Assembly (NCBI GenBank): GCA_002305505.1
Contig: DBRC01000058.1
Span: 32,475 to 53,483 of the forward strand
From: Prevotella sp. UBA1378
Lineage (GTDB): Bacteria > Bacteroidota > Bacteroidia > Bacteroidales > Bacteroidaceae
Length of the DNA: 21,009 nt
Direction of reading: 5' to 3'
Made by a program: the position numbers and the translations under genes. Below, one piece after another: positions 8,089 through 15,268 of this stretch. Position 1 is the stretch's first letter; each line of letters opens with the position of its first letter. The notes beneath the pieces were generated by a model that saw only the letters and a program-made list of their open reading frames with translations, made no database searches and was not told the origin of the DNA.

Positions 8089-10290
8089 CTAATATTTAAT
8101 GGTTATATCCTTGTTCGTGCTTATCCAGATTTTATATTCGTCCGTTCCCACTTTCTCTATGACCCCATGCGACGATTTCGGGCGGCGGGCCGACTTGAAG
8201 TAGAGATAACCTTCGCCCTCGGTGGCCTTTACGGTGATGGTGTTTGAATCCATGGCTACGCGGATGTCGCCATGAGGCGTAGGCACACTGCCTTTCATCC
8301 ACTTCAACCCGCCTAATGAGGGGCGGATGGCAAACTCGTCATAACCGGGTTTCACGGGCTTTACGCCAAGGTAGTATTTCCCCAACAGGTAGATAGGACT
8401 GGCACCCCAAGCATGGCAGAGGCTCTTACCATACGGGCGCCCGTACATGGCAAGATGCTGGGCACCTTTCTCATCGGGATTGTATTTCTCCCAAAACGAT
8501 GTTGCCCCTTCGCGCAGCATGCCGCCCCAATAGTCTTTCATCTGCTGCATCACGCTGGCCTGCTCACCCATCGCACAAAGGGCCTCCAACTCGTAAAATC
8601 GCATATACGGAGTGGTTATTTTCATAATGCTGTCGTTATGGATAACGCTCTTTGCCACATCGGCCTTCTGCTGTTCCGACAGATAATCATAGAAGATGGC
8701 AAACATGTTGGCATATCGGGTAATCTGACTGCTCTGCTTCCCGTTCAGCACATTATGCACCAGTGCTTTTCTGCTTTCGTCCCAAAACGTGGGGAGCAGC
8801 TTTGCCTTCAGACGGGAAGCCAATTGCCCGTATTTCGCTTTGTCAGCCGCATTATCGGTGAGGGCGGCGCACAATGCCATCGTTTCCAGGCTCTTGCAGA
8901 ACAACACTTGTTCGAAAGCCAGCTCGCCGCGCTTATCCATCGGACCGTCGGCCCAGTCGACAAACACCCAGTCGCCCGTCAGGCCTTCTACCATACCGTT
9001 GGCATTAGTACGCCCAAGCACATAATCCATCATGGTCTGCATGCGCGGATACACCTGCTCCACGAAATGGCGGTCGCCGGTATACATATAATAATCGTAA
9101 ATGCCGATAAACCAATAGAAGGTATAGTCCATGATGGTGTTGATATGCGACGTTACGGGGTCTTTGCCGCGCAACTGCCAAGTGGTGCGCTTCACACAAT
9201 CGCTGTCGAAGTAAAGGTAATAGTTCATCAGGTACGACTGGTAAGCGTCGCCGCTCCATGTCCAGCGGTCGCGCTTGATGCCGTCGATAAAAAACTCACG
9301 GGTGGTAAGGTGCATCGTATACTCGCCAATCTCCCATATTCGGTTCACTTCGGCATCGTTGCACTCGAACGAGCCGCGCACCGTCTCGGGCATGTATTCA
9401 TAGTCCATCGAGAGGTCGGCATACTGTGCATCGCCGTCGGTCTCTACATACACATACCGGAAAGCTTTCGAGTTGGCCAGCGTATAAGTATGGCTTCCTT
9501 CTCCTGCGGTAACGGCATGACCGGGATACGACATGTCTTCGACACCCCTGTCGGTCACCGAGAGTAGGTCGAGGGTTTCGCAATGCTCCTTGTCTTGCGC
9601 CTCCTCGGCACTCTCTCCATAATAGATACGGATGTGGCCACGGCTTCCCTTCGGATTGCCAAAGACCAGATACCCGAACGTTTCGCGGCCGAAGTCGTAG
9701 AGCATGCCTTGCCTCACGGCCTGCTTAGACACTGCTTTCACCGGCTTGCGCCTTAACTTAAAGACCGAGGGCAACTGCTCCTTTCCGTCGAAGTTCCAAT
9801 GGCCCGCATCCATGTAGATGCTGGCCGACGTATCGCTGGCTTTTCCGCTTTCGTCGATCCATTCCTTGTCTTCGTTCGTCACCTTCCATGTGCCGTCGCT
9901 CTTTACCGTAGGCCCGTCCACATAAACGGCCGGCGGCGTTGCTTGGTTCCACACCTTGATGTTCAAACTGTGCCGGCCGGCAGGAAGGGTCACCTTGTCG
10001 GGCATCCCGAAAAGCATCTTTCCGTCGAGCTTCACGTTGTATCGCCCCTCTGCACGGATTTCGACCGTCTCAGCTGCTGCTAAGTCGATTTGCTTAGAGA
10101 ACTCCACTGTGACGTAATGGCTGTCCGACTTCCAAAACGGAGGAAAGAATGCACCTCGCTCCGTCCGCCGGTTGTTCATCTGGTTGCCCAGCCACACTTC
10201 ATAGTCGCCCGGGTACCATATCCACGTCTGTGCCGCCGTGGAAATAGTCCAGCAGCAAAGCCCTATGGCCGTAAAGATTAGTTTTCTCAT
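8089..10290 (-). CDS. alpha-L-rhamnosidase, GH78 (BT1001-like)
   Basis: 733 residues with a signal peptide (MRKLIFTAIGLCCWTISTAA, then QTW). N-terminal beta domains cover about 22-300. The (alpha/alpha)6 catalytic domain (about 305-640) carries FFIDGIKRDRWTWSGD, with D336 and D341 in the place of the GH78 general-acid loop, and GATSFWEKYNP with E601 as the second carboxylate. A C-terminal beta-sandwich begins near FAIRPSLGGLKW. It differs clearly from the other GH78 in this operon (DGIKRDRW here, DCPHREKLGW there), so the two are separate subfamilies and not a recent duplication. The gene follows GH141 by 25 bases and precedes GH43 by 5. The order GH127, GH141, GH78 mirrors BT1003, BT1002, BT1001, the last recalled as an RG-II alpha-L-rhamnosidase. 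Family sure; linkage inferred. Confidence 0.88.
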   Translation of the reverse strand: MRKLIFTAIGLCCWTISTAAQTWIWYPGDYEVWLGNQMNNRRTERGAFFPPFWKSDSHYVTVEFSKQIDLAAAETVEIRAEGRYNVKLDGKMLFGMPDKVTLPAGRHSLNIKVWNQATPPAVYVDGPTVKSDGTWKVTNEDKEWIDESGKASDTSASIYMDAGHWNFDGKEQLPSVFKLRRKPVKAVSKQAVRQGMLYDFGRETFGYLVFGNPKGSRGHIRIYYGESAEEAQDKEHCETLDLLSVTDRGVEDMSYPGHAVTAGEGSHTYTLANSKAFRYVYVETDGDAQYADLSMDYEYMPETVRGSFECNDAEVNRIWEIGEYTMHLTTREFFIDGIKRDRWTWSGDAYQSYLMNYYLYFDSDCVKRTTWQLRGKDPVTSHINTIMDYTFYWFIGIYDYYMYTGDRHFVEQVYPRMQTMMDYVLGRTNANGMVEGLTGDWVFVDWADGPMDKRGELAFEQVLFCKSLETMALCAALTDNAADKAKYGQLASRLKAKLLPTFWDESRKALVHNVLNGKQSSQITRYANMFAIFYDYLSEQQKADVAKSVIHNDSIMKITTPYMRFYELEALCAMGEQASVMQQMKDYWGGMLREGATSFWEKYNPDEKGAQHLAMYGRPYGKSLCHAWGASPIYLLGKYYLGVKPVKPGYDEFAIRPSLGGLKWMKGSVPTPHGDIRVAMDSNTITVKATEGEGYLYFKSARRPKSSHGVIEKVGTDEYKIWISTNKDITIKY

Positions 10291-10315
10291 TTATCTCGTT
10301 ATTTTTTATAATAAC

Positions 10316-12073
10316 TTACTTAATTCCCGCCGCATTCCTTATTTCGTCGCTCACCATCGGTCCATTGTTCTCCCATACATTACCGGGGCCATTGGCGTTC
10401 TGCAAGAATTTCTCGGCAGGTGTCCAGTTGTCGCGCACGGTGATATACGACGAGCCTTCATCGGTATAAAGATAGAACCAATGGTTAGGGTCGTGCGCGT
10501 ATTTGGGATGATAGATATCGCGCACCACATTACGGGTGATGACGGTCCCACGCTGATTGCCCAAGGTATAGATGCCTGCGCAGTCGTACATGTGCTTGGC
10601 ATAATGGTGTATGAGGTTGCCCTCCACCCTGTTGTCGCGCATGCAACCGTCGTTGCGGTTCCATCCCCATCCTAAACTGATGCCCGTATAGGGCACCTCG
10701 CGTATCTCGTTATGGCGAATGTCGATATAGGCCACATATCCGGCCGCTATGGCCACGCATCCCCAATCTTCGTTACCAATGTCTTCGAACAGGTTATTCC
10801 GCACCTGCTGGTGCCTGCACACCAACCGGGGGTTAATGGGGTCGTACATGATGTGCGTCTCTAAGGCGCGGGGCGAAAAGCTCCCTGCCACAAGCCCGTT
10901 CATGGCGATGTCGCTGAACGAACACCCGCGCACCGTATCAGCCGAACAGCCCTCCACGAAGTCGACGCCGCTACCGCCCAAATGTTCAAATCGGCAGCCA
11001 TCAAGCGTTACGCCGCGCGTCCAGCGCATGTCGACGGCGGCGGCAGCACGCCCCAGCCACCCTTGGTTGTCGAGCTTATGGTTGTTGCTACGCTCCATCT
11101 TGGGGCGCAGCTTATAAGCATCTATCAGATACATACCTGCCTGCAACGGCACATGCCCTTTCTCGGCCGGGCGCATCCATGCGGTATGACTGAAGGTTAC
11201 GTTGCTGAACGCTACGCCATCCACCGTCCGCCCGTCCATGCCCTCCATCTGCACAAGCGTCTCCAAGGCAGGCACCTCCACCGCCGCACGTTGCATGTCT
11301 TCCCCCTTCCGGGGATAATAATACAATTTCCGGTTACGTATGTCATGATACCATTCGCCCGGTTCGTCGAGCAGTTCGAAGGCATTGGTCAGATAAAACG
11401 CAGAGTTGCGTCCATCGGATGTTACCATCGGACTGGGCCACGGATGCTCAAACTGTATGCGCGCTTCGGGGTCGTGGAACGTGATGCCGGCCGAGTCGCC
11501 TTGAACGGTTACCGCCTTGACACGCAGGTTGGCTACGCACCACATCTCGTGCAGTACCAGTTCGGCATAAGGCGACTTGAGTATCGAATAACGGCGGTTG
11601 TCTACCGCCTCGCGCGGCACCCACAGCGTACGGTGCTGCTGGTCTACCGACCGTATGCGGTGCATCCGGTCGAATTCGGCCACATCGCGGGCACGCACAG
11701 CCTTTCTCCCGTTGACCCACACCTGGCGGAAGTCGAGCGGGCGCCCATTAAAATCGGGGGTTTCAGCCACCCACAGCTTACCCTGCTTTTTCCATCCACC
11801 GATACTTACACCGCCCGATATGACGGTACCATTGCCCACAAAGGTCGTATGGCTGTCTTCGTGGCGGATGAATAAAGGTTCGTAAAGCCGGTATACGCCT
11901 TTTTGCAGATGGATGCGGGCATTGCCCACACCCTCCAGCCGGCGTGCCTCGCGCACACGGCGCAGCACGTCGTTCAAGCTTTCACCCTCCTTGGCGTGAA
12001 AGTCGGTTGTTGTGCCCCCGGCATACAATAGGGGGCATAACATCAACGCTATGATAATCGTTTTCAGTCGCAT
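10316..12073 (-). CDS. GH141 right-handed beta-helix glycosidase (BT1002-like alpha-L-fucosidase)
   Basis: 585 residues, signal peptide about 1-18 (MRLKTIIIALMLCPLLYA). The N-terminal part has the beta-helix entry motif of this group (IHLQKGVYRLYEPLFI, then TTFVGNGTVISGG). An inserted beta domain runs about 100-260 (FRQVWVNGRKAVRARD), and helical coils with repeating N-x-F/I ladders run about 280-560. Two Asp residues, D497 in MYDCAGIYTLG and D538 in YTDEGSSYI, are 41 apart. I recall catalytic Asp523 and Asp564 in BT1002, also 41 apart, which supports the family call. GH141 contains an RG-II alpha-L-fucosidase and also a xylanase, so the substrate rests on context. The gene starts 10 bases after GH127 and is followed by GH78 after 25. 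A polysaccharide lyase is an alternative for any beta-helix, but the inserted domain argues for GH141. Confidence 0.83.
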   Translation of the reverse strand: MRLKTIIIALMLCPLLYAGGTTTDFHAKEGESLNDVLRRVREARRLEGVGNARIHLQKGVYRLYEPLFIRHEDSHTTFVGNGTVISGGVSIGGWKKQGKLWVAETPDFNGRPLDFRQVWVNGRKAVRARDVAEFDRMHRIRSVDQQHRTLWVPREAVDNRRYSILKSPYAELVLHEMWCVANLRVKAVTVQGDSAGITFHDPEARIQFEHPWPSPMVTSDGRNSAFYLTNAFELLDEPGEWYHDIRNRKLYYYPRKGEDMQRAAVEVPALETLVQMEGMDGRTVDGVAFSNVTFSHTAWMRPAEKGHVPLQAGMYLIDAYKLRPKMERSNNHKLDNQGWLGRAAAAVDMRWTRGVTLDGCRFEHLGGSGVDFVEGCSADTVRGCSFSDIAMNGLVAGSFSPRALETHIMYDPINPRLVCRHQQVRNNLFEDIGNEDWGCVAIAAGYVAYIDIRHNEIREVPYTGISLGWGWNRNDGCMRDNRVEGNLIHHYAKHMYDCAGIYTLGNQRGTVITRNVVRDIYHPKYAHDPNHWFYLYTDEGSSYITVRDNWTPAEKFLQNANGPGNVWENNGPMVSDEIRNAAGIK

Positions 12074-12083
12074 ACATTCTATA

Positions 12084-14150
12084 CTATTTGCTCACCGGCA
12101 TCCATACCGTCATGTCGATATCACCGCGGTTTCCCCATGCATAATAAGGAATCAGGCGGATTTTCACTTTTCTGTCCGCCTTGCTTGCTTCGCGGTAGAG
12201 CGCATTTCCCTGTGCCGGAGCCGACACGGCAAGCGCTTCACCCTCAAGCGCATGGAACGAATGACCGCCAATGGTCATCGGCACCGGCGTCAACCGGATA
12301 TCGGCCGGGATAACCACATCGTCTACCCGGCAGCCGCCCTCAATATCGGCAGCTTCCAAGCAATACACTATAGGGCCGCGCTTCACGGCTACCTGATTGC
12401 GGTTTTCCTCCACCAGCGGATCCGACTCCAGCAAGCGCGGACGCATATCCATACGCAGCTCTATCACGTCGCCCCGCTTAAAATTGCGGCGCAGTTCGAC
12501 GTAGGTATCTGCCTTGCAGGGTACGCCGGCGGCCATGCCATTGACGATGACTTCGGCCTTGTCGCACCATTCAGGGATACGCAGTTTCACACAGTTCAGT
12601 CCTTTAGCTTTCTTGATGGCAATAACCACCTTGCCATCGTAAGGATAGGCAGTCCGCTGTTCTGCCTCCACCTCTTTCGTCTTCAGCCTGTTCTCGCCGT
12701 AAAGATGGCACCACAGCGTGCCTTCGCTTACGGTATAGGCATACTCCTGCGCCTCGCAAAGCGTACGCAGCGTATTGGGTGGGCAACAGAAACAACTGAT
12801 GTAACGTTGGCGCGTTTTGGGCCAACGCATCACATACGGGAATTCCGCCGTTTTGCGCAGGGCATTGGTATAGAAATAGTCTCGGCCGTCAAGACTCACA
12901 CTGCTCATGATGCCGTTATACAGCTCGTTTTCCACCTGCTCGGCATAACGTGCCTCGCCCGTGGTGTGCAACATGCGCCATGAAAAAAGCATCATGCCGA
13001 TTTGTGCACAGGTTTCGTTGTGCGAACTCTCGTTGGGCAACTGATAGGCACGCCCGTAAGCCTGATGTATCTGCTGGATGGAGGGCTGGATATAGGTGGT
13101 GCCGTCGGGCGATACGCCATCATACAGTGCGCCGCATCCGCCCGTGATGTATATCTTCCTGTTGACGATATCGTTCCAGATACTCGTCAGGTTGTCCTTC
13201 AACTGCTGTTCGCCAGTTTCTGCATAGAGGTCGGCCACGCCGGCATACAGGTAGTTGGCCCTTACGGCATGCCCCGTGGCCTCGTACTGATCACGGAACG
13301 GGATGCGGTCTTGGTTATGGTCCTCGCCGTTCTTCACACGGCCGCGGATATTAATCAGTTCGGTCAGCAGTTCCAGATATTTCGGTTCGCCCGTCAGCCG
13401 ATATATCTCGGCCACGCCCATATAGTGCGACGGACAGATGGCATTGCGCGCCAGCTCGTCGGAAGCAGTCTTGTAGAAGTTGTACAGGAAGTCGGCGGCC
13501 TTCAGCGAGCAGTCGAGCAGCGTGCGCTTGCCCGTAGCCCGGTAATGCACGGCACCGGCCGTCATCAGATGCCCCAGATTATATGTTTCGAAGTTCAGGC
13601 GATTGGCAAAAGCCGTTTTTTCGTCCTCGCCGCCCACGGTGATGCCTATTACCGTGTCGTCTTTCTTGCGGCCGGCAGCCGCCGCTTGGCTGCGCTCCTC
13701 TATAATTACCGGCGTATGGATATATCCGTCGGCACGCTGCGAACGGGCAATCTTATCGATTACCGTATCCATCAGGGCATCCAACTTGCGGTCGTTGCTG
13801 ATGGCATATACGGCAGCTACCGCCTCCAACCATTTATACAGGTCGCCGTCGTGGAACGGCGGCCCCTGATGGGCTCCTTCTACCGTACCTGCAGCCACCT
13901 CGAAATTGCGGTATCCATGCGACAGACCGGCGTCTTTCCATGTGTCCCACATATCCCAAAGCGAGGTGCCGCTGTACACCCCGAAGCGTTCGCCCCAGAA
14001 ACCGCCCGTCCACCGGGCACTGCCAAGAGGCACATCGTACATCATGGCCTGCTTGCTGCGTTGCATATCCGTCAATCCCCCTTGTGCCATTGCCATCACA
14101 CAAGAAGCGCAGAGGCCCAATGCCACCGCTGCGTACCGTTTGTTCACCAT
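12084..14150 (-). CDS. GH127 Zn/Cys-dependent glycosidase (BT1003-like aceric acid hydrolase)
   Basis: 688 residues from the ATG at 14150, which gives a standard signal peptide (MVNKRYAAVALGLCASCVMA, cut before Q). An in-frame ATG at 14171 would add seven residues and cannot be excluded. The body is an (alpha/alpha)6 barrel followed by beta-sandwiches (the former DUF1680 family). The zinc and nucleophile set is visible: HNETCAQ (E379 and C381 by the 14150 numbering) and CFCCPPN (C455, C456). These match Glu338, Cys340, Cys417 and Cys418 of the GH127 enzyme HypBA1, in which Cys417 is the nucleophile. HypBA1 is a beta-L-arabinofuranosidase. The RG-II member BT1003, which sits with GH141 and GH78 as here, is recalled as the aceric acid hydrolase, so that is the better guess. 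First gene of the seven-gene operon, with a TAnnTTTG site about 115 bases upstream. Confidence 0.88.
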   Translation of the reverse strand: MVNKRYAAVALGLCASCVMAMAQGGLTDMQRSKQAMMYDVPLGSARWTGGFWGERFGVYSGTSLWDMWDTWKDAGLSHGYRNFEVAAGTVEGAHQGPPFHDGDLYKWLEAVAAVYAISNDRKLDALMDTVIDKIARSQRADGYIHTPVIIEERSQAAAAGRKKDDTVIGITVGGEDEKTAFANRLNFETYNLGHLMTAGAVHYRATGKRTLLDCSLKAADFLYNFYKTASDELARNAICPSHYMGVAEIYRLTGEPKYLELLTELINIRGRVKNGEDHNQDRIPFRDQYEATGHAVRANYLYAGVADLYAETGEQQLKDNLTSIWNDIVNRKIYITGGCGALYDGVSPDGTTYIQPSIQQIHQAYGRAYQLPNESSHNETCAQIGMMLFSWRMLHTTGEARYAEQVENELYNGIMSSVSLDGRDYFYTNALRKTAEFPYVMRWPKTRQRYISCFCCPPNTLRTLCEAQEYAYTVSEGTLWCHLYGENRLKTKEVEAEQRTAYPYDGKVVIAIKKAKGLNCVKLRIPEWCDKAEVIVNGMAAGVPCKADTYVELRRNFKRGDVIELRMDMRPRLLESDPLVEENRNQVAVKRGPIVYCLEAADIEGGCRVDDVVIPADIRLTPVPMTIGGHSFHALEGEALAVSAPAQGNALYREASKADRKVKIRLIPYYAWGNRGDIDMTVWMPVSK

Positions 14151-14226
14151 TGATTTGTTTTTGTATATCATATATTAGAAAGACGGGAAAAGCTGCAAAT
14201 TGTCATCGGTTCTGCTCCATGTATAT

Positions 14227-14247
14227 CGTACCCGGGGTCGGGATACG
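14227..14247 (-). promoter_or_regulatory. hairpin in the leader of the GH127 operon
   Basis: The arms CGTACCC and GGG(A)TACG pair over seven bases with one bulged A and a loop of about six. The hairpin would lie in the untranslated leader if transcription starts near 14258. There is no T-tract, so it is not a terminator. It may affect mRNA stability or be chance. Confidence 0.3.
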
Positions 14248-14256
14248 CAATTTATG

Positions 14257-14269
14257 CTTTGCAGCAAAG
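14257..14269. repeat. 13-bp palindrome overlapping the -7 element
   Basis: CTTTGC-A-GCAAAG is a perfect 6+1+6 inverted repeat covering the -7 box and likely start point. A further GCTGCAAA copy lies at 14192-14199, inverted relative to TTTGCAGC at 14258-14265. It could be an operator. However, TTTGC is part of the extended Bacteroidota -7 consensus, so half of the symmetry comes for free. Confidence 0.35.
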
Positions 14270-14272
14270 ATA
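14265..14272 (-). promoter_or_regulatory. Bacteroides-type -7 element for the GH127 operon
   Basis: The minus strand reads TATCTTTG, an exact match to the TAnnTTTG -7 consensus of Bacteroidota housekeeping promoters. It lies in the only sizeable gap upstream of the seven-gene operon, so transcription would begin near 14258 and leave a leader of about 90 to 110 bases. I see no exact TTTG -33 element at the expected 19-21 base spacing. A housekeeping-type promoter raises the question of what the adjacent ECF sigma factor controls. Confidence 0.5.
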
Positions 14273-14296
14273 GAAGAAAAGAGTCTTCCGATTTTG

Positions 14297-14539
14297 TTAT
14301 TTGCCTAACGTAGCGTGTATACGCTGCTTCAGCATCTCCACGTCGGGAGCAGAGAGGGATTCCCGGTCGCACAAACCGACCAGAATCTGCAGTGCCTGCA
14401 TAAAAGCCGCCCGGCGTTGAGGATTATCTATAAGAAAGCGCTCCCAGTATGCAGCGTCGCCCTCCGAGGCGCCCAGTACATACCGGATGAAAGCATCATC
14501 GCACAGGAAATCTTTTAGCTCAGAGTGATTCATTTCCAT
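14297..14539 (-). CDS. short FecR-like protein: anti-sigma N-terminal domain only
   Basis: 80 residues from the ATG at 14539 (MEMNHSELKDFLC). Alternative starts are 14533 and the ATGATG at 14576-14581; the frame is open further back into the sigma gene. The sequence FLCDDAFIRYVLG followed by YWERFLIDNP and RRAAFMQALQIL matches the cytoplasmic anti-sigma segment at the start of Bacteroidota FecR proteins. The last helix (VEMLKQRIHATLGK) corresponds to the stretch just before the membrane segment. The protein stops there: no transmembrane helix, FecR domain or DUF4974. Only about 125 bases separate it from the next gene, so the missing parts are not nearby in another frame. It follows the sigma gene in the usual sigma/anti-sigma order. 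It is either a soluble anti-sigma factor or a remnant of a deleted FecR gene. Confidence 0.65.
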   Translation of the reverse strand: MEMNHSELKDFLCDDAFIRYVLGASEGDAAYWERFLIDNPQRRAAFMQALQILVGLCDRESLSAPDVEMLKQRIHATLGK

Positions 14540-14540
14540 G

Positions 14541-14564
14541 ACTTTTCCTAATAGACGGAAAAGT
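14541..14564 (-). promoter_or_regulatory. perfect 8-bp hairpin just before the FecR-like start
   Basis: ACTTTTCC and GGAAAAGT pair perfectly around an 8-base loop, ending one base before the ATG at 14539. In the mRNA it would occupy the usual ribosome-binding region. It has no following T-tract. Confidence 0.5.
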
Positions 14565-14566
14565 AG

Positions 14567-14587
14567 GCCGGATGTCATCATTCCGGC
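14567..14587 (-). promoter_or_regulatory. second hairpin between sigma factor and FecR-like gene
   Basis: GCCGGA and TCCGGC pair perfectly around a 9-base loop that holds two in-frame ATG codons of the FecR-like frame. It starts 8 bases after the sigma stop and is separated from the next hairpin by two bases. Confidence 0.45.
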
Positions 14588-14595
14588 GGAAGAAA

Positions 14596-15156
14596 TCACA
14601 TGGCCAGCATCCGGTTCTCGCGAAGTTTCAGCATGCCGCGGTGAACCAGATTGCGCACCGAATGGTAGTTCATGTTCATAATCCGGCAAATGTCATCATA
14701 CTTGCGTTCCTCTATATAATAGAGCTCGAAGGCCTGCCGCTGGCGCGGCGTAAGCACATCGAGCAGGCGTGCCACCTTCGACTGGCGGCTGCACTCCGTC
14801 TCGCCGGTGATGTACGAACGCTCTATGTCGTCGCCCGAATCGAGCGCATGATACTCCTCGGAAGGAATGTCCGACGCGTTCGTCTGCTTGCGGTATTCGT
14901 CCAAGATGCGGTTCTTCAGGGAAATAATCAGATAGGAATAGAAATTGTCTATCTGGTCGCCCCGTTTCGAGTAAATCCTGACAAACACATCATGGATACA
15001 ATCCCTGATCAGGTCGGAATTGGTTGTCAGCCGCATACCGTAGTTATACATCGGCTGGACGTACATGTCGTACAATTTGGCGAAAGCCTCATTGTCGCCA
15101 GCCCTGAACGCCGTCAAAAGCAGGGCTGTTTGTTGCTTTAGTTGCATACTTGTCAT
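14596..15156 (-). CDS. ECF-type RNA polymerase sigma factor
   Basis: 186 residues from the ATG at 15156 (ATG at 15147 is also possible). The open frame runs back to 15300, but that part crosses the terminator and promoter, so it is not translated from this unit. The sigma-2 region is about 18-65 (FRAGDNEAFAKLYDMYVQPM, then DLIRDCIHDVFVRIYSKR), followed by the helix-rich NFYSYLIISLKNRILDEYRK. The sigma-4 region is about 130-180 (LLDVLTPRQRQAFELYYIEE, then YDDICRIMNMNYHSVRNLVH), a helix-turn-helix for -35 binding. Length and layout fit the FecI-like sigma factors that regulate Bacteroidota PULs with FecR partners and SusC transducers. Here the partner is truncated and no SusC is in view. The gene has its own TAnnTTTG site and sits between the lyase unit and the glycosidase operon. 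Confidence 0.9.
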   Translation of the reverse strand: MTSMQLKQQTALLLTAFRAGDNEAFAKLYDMYVQPMYNYGMRLTTNSDLIRDCIHDVFVRIYSKRGDQIDNFYSYLIISLKNRILDEYRKQTNASDIPSEEYHALDSGDDIERSYITGETECSRQSKVARLLDVLTPRQRQAFELYYIEERKYDDICRIMNMNYHSVRNLVHRGMLKLRENRMLAM

Positions 15157-15175
15157 AAAGGTTAGTCTTTGTCTG

Positions 15176-15183
15176 CAAAAGTA
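15176..15183 (-). promoter_or_regulatory. Bacteroides-type -7 element for the sigma factor gene
   Basis: The minus strand reads TACTTTTG, an exact TAnnTTTG match 19 bases before the 15156 start, giving a leader of about 13 bases and supporting that start. No clear -33 TTTG is seen at the usual spacing. It lies just after the terminator of the upstream unit, which makes the sigma gene independently transcribed. Confidence 0.55.
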
Positions 15184-15218
15184 GGAAAACCCCATAACAA
15201 CGATAGGTAAAAGCAAAT

Positions 15219-15259
15219 AAAAAAGTGGGAAAAATTGGTAAATCATCAATTTTTCCCAC
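15219..15259 (-). terminator. intrinsic terminator after the lyase unit
   Basis: A perfect 13-bp inverted repeat (GTGGGAAAAATTG at 15225-15237, CAATTTTTCCCAC at 15247-15259, 9-base loop) lies 9 bases after the stop of the 1005-residue gene. On the minus strand the stem is followed by TTTTTTATTTG, a proper U-tract. The plus-strand side has none, so it acts on leftward transcription. Confidence 0.88.
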
Positions 15260-15268
15260 CATATATTA

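Noticed and set aside
1370..10290. Tandem duplication as the origin of the two GH78 genes
   Set aside because: Their catalytic-loop motifs, lengths and domain order differ strongly, so they are distinct subfamilies.
14251..14299. Read-through past the stop of the FecR-like gene giving a short basic-hydrophobic stretch that might be the lost membrane helix
   Set aside because: Only about 15 codons remain before the next stop, and the stretch overlaps the promoter; too short to support.
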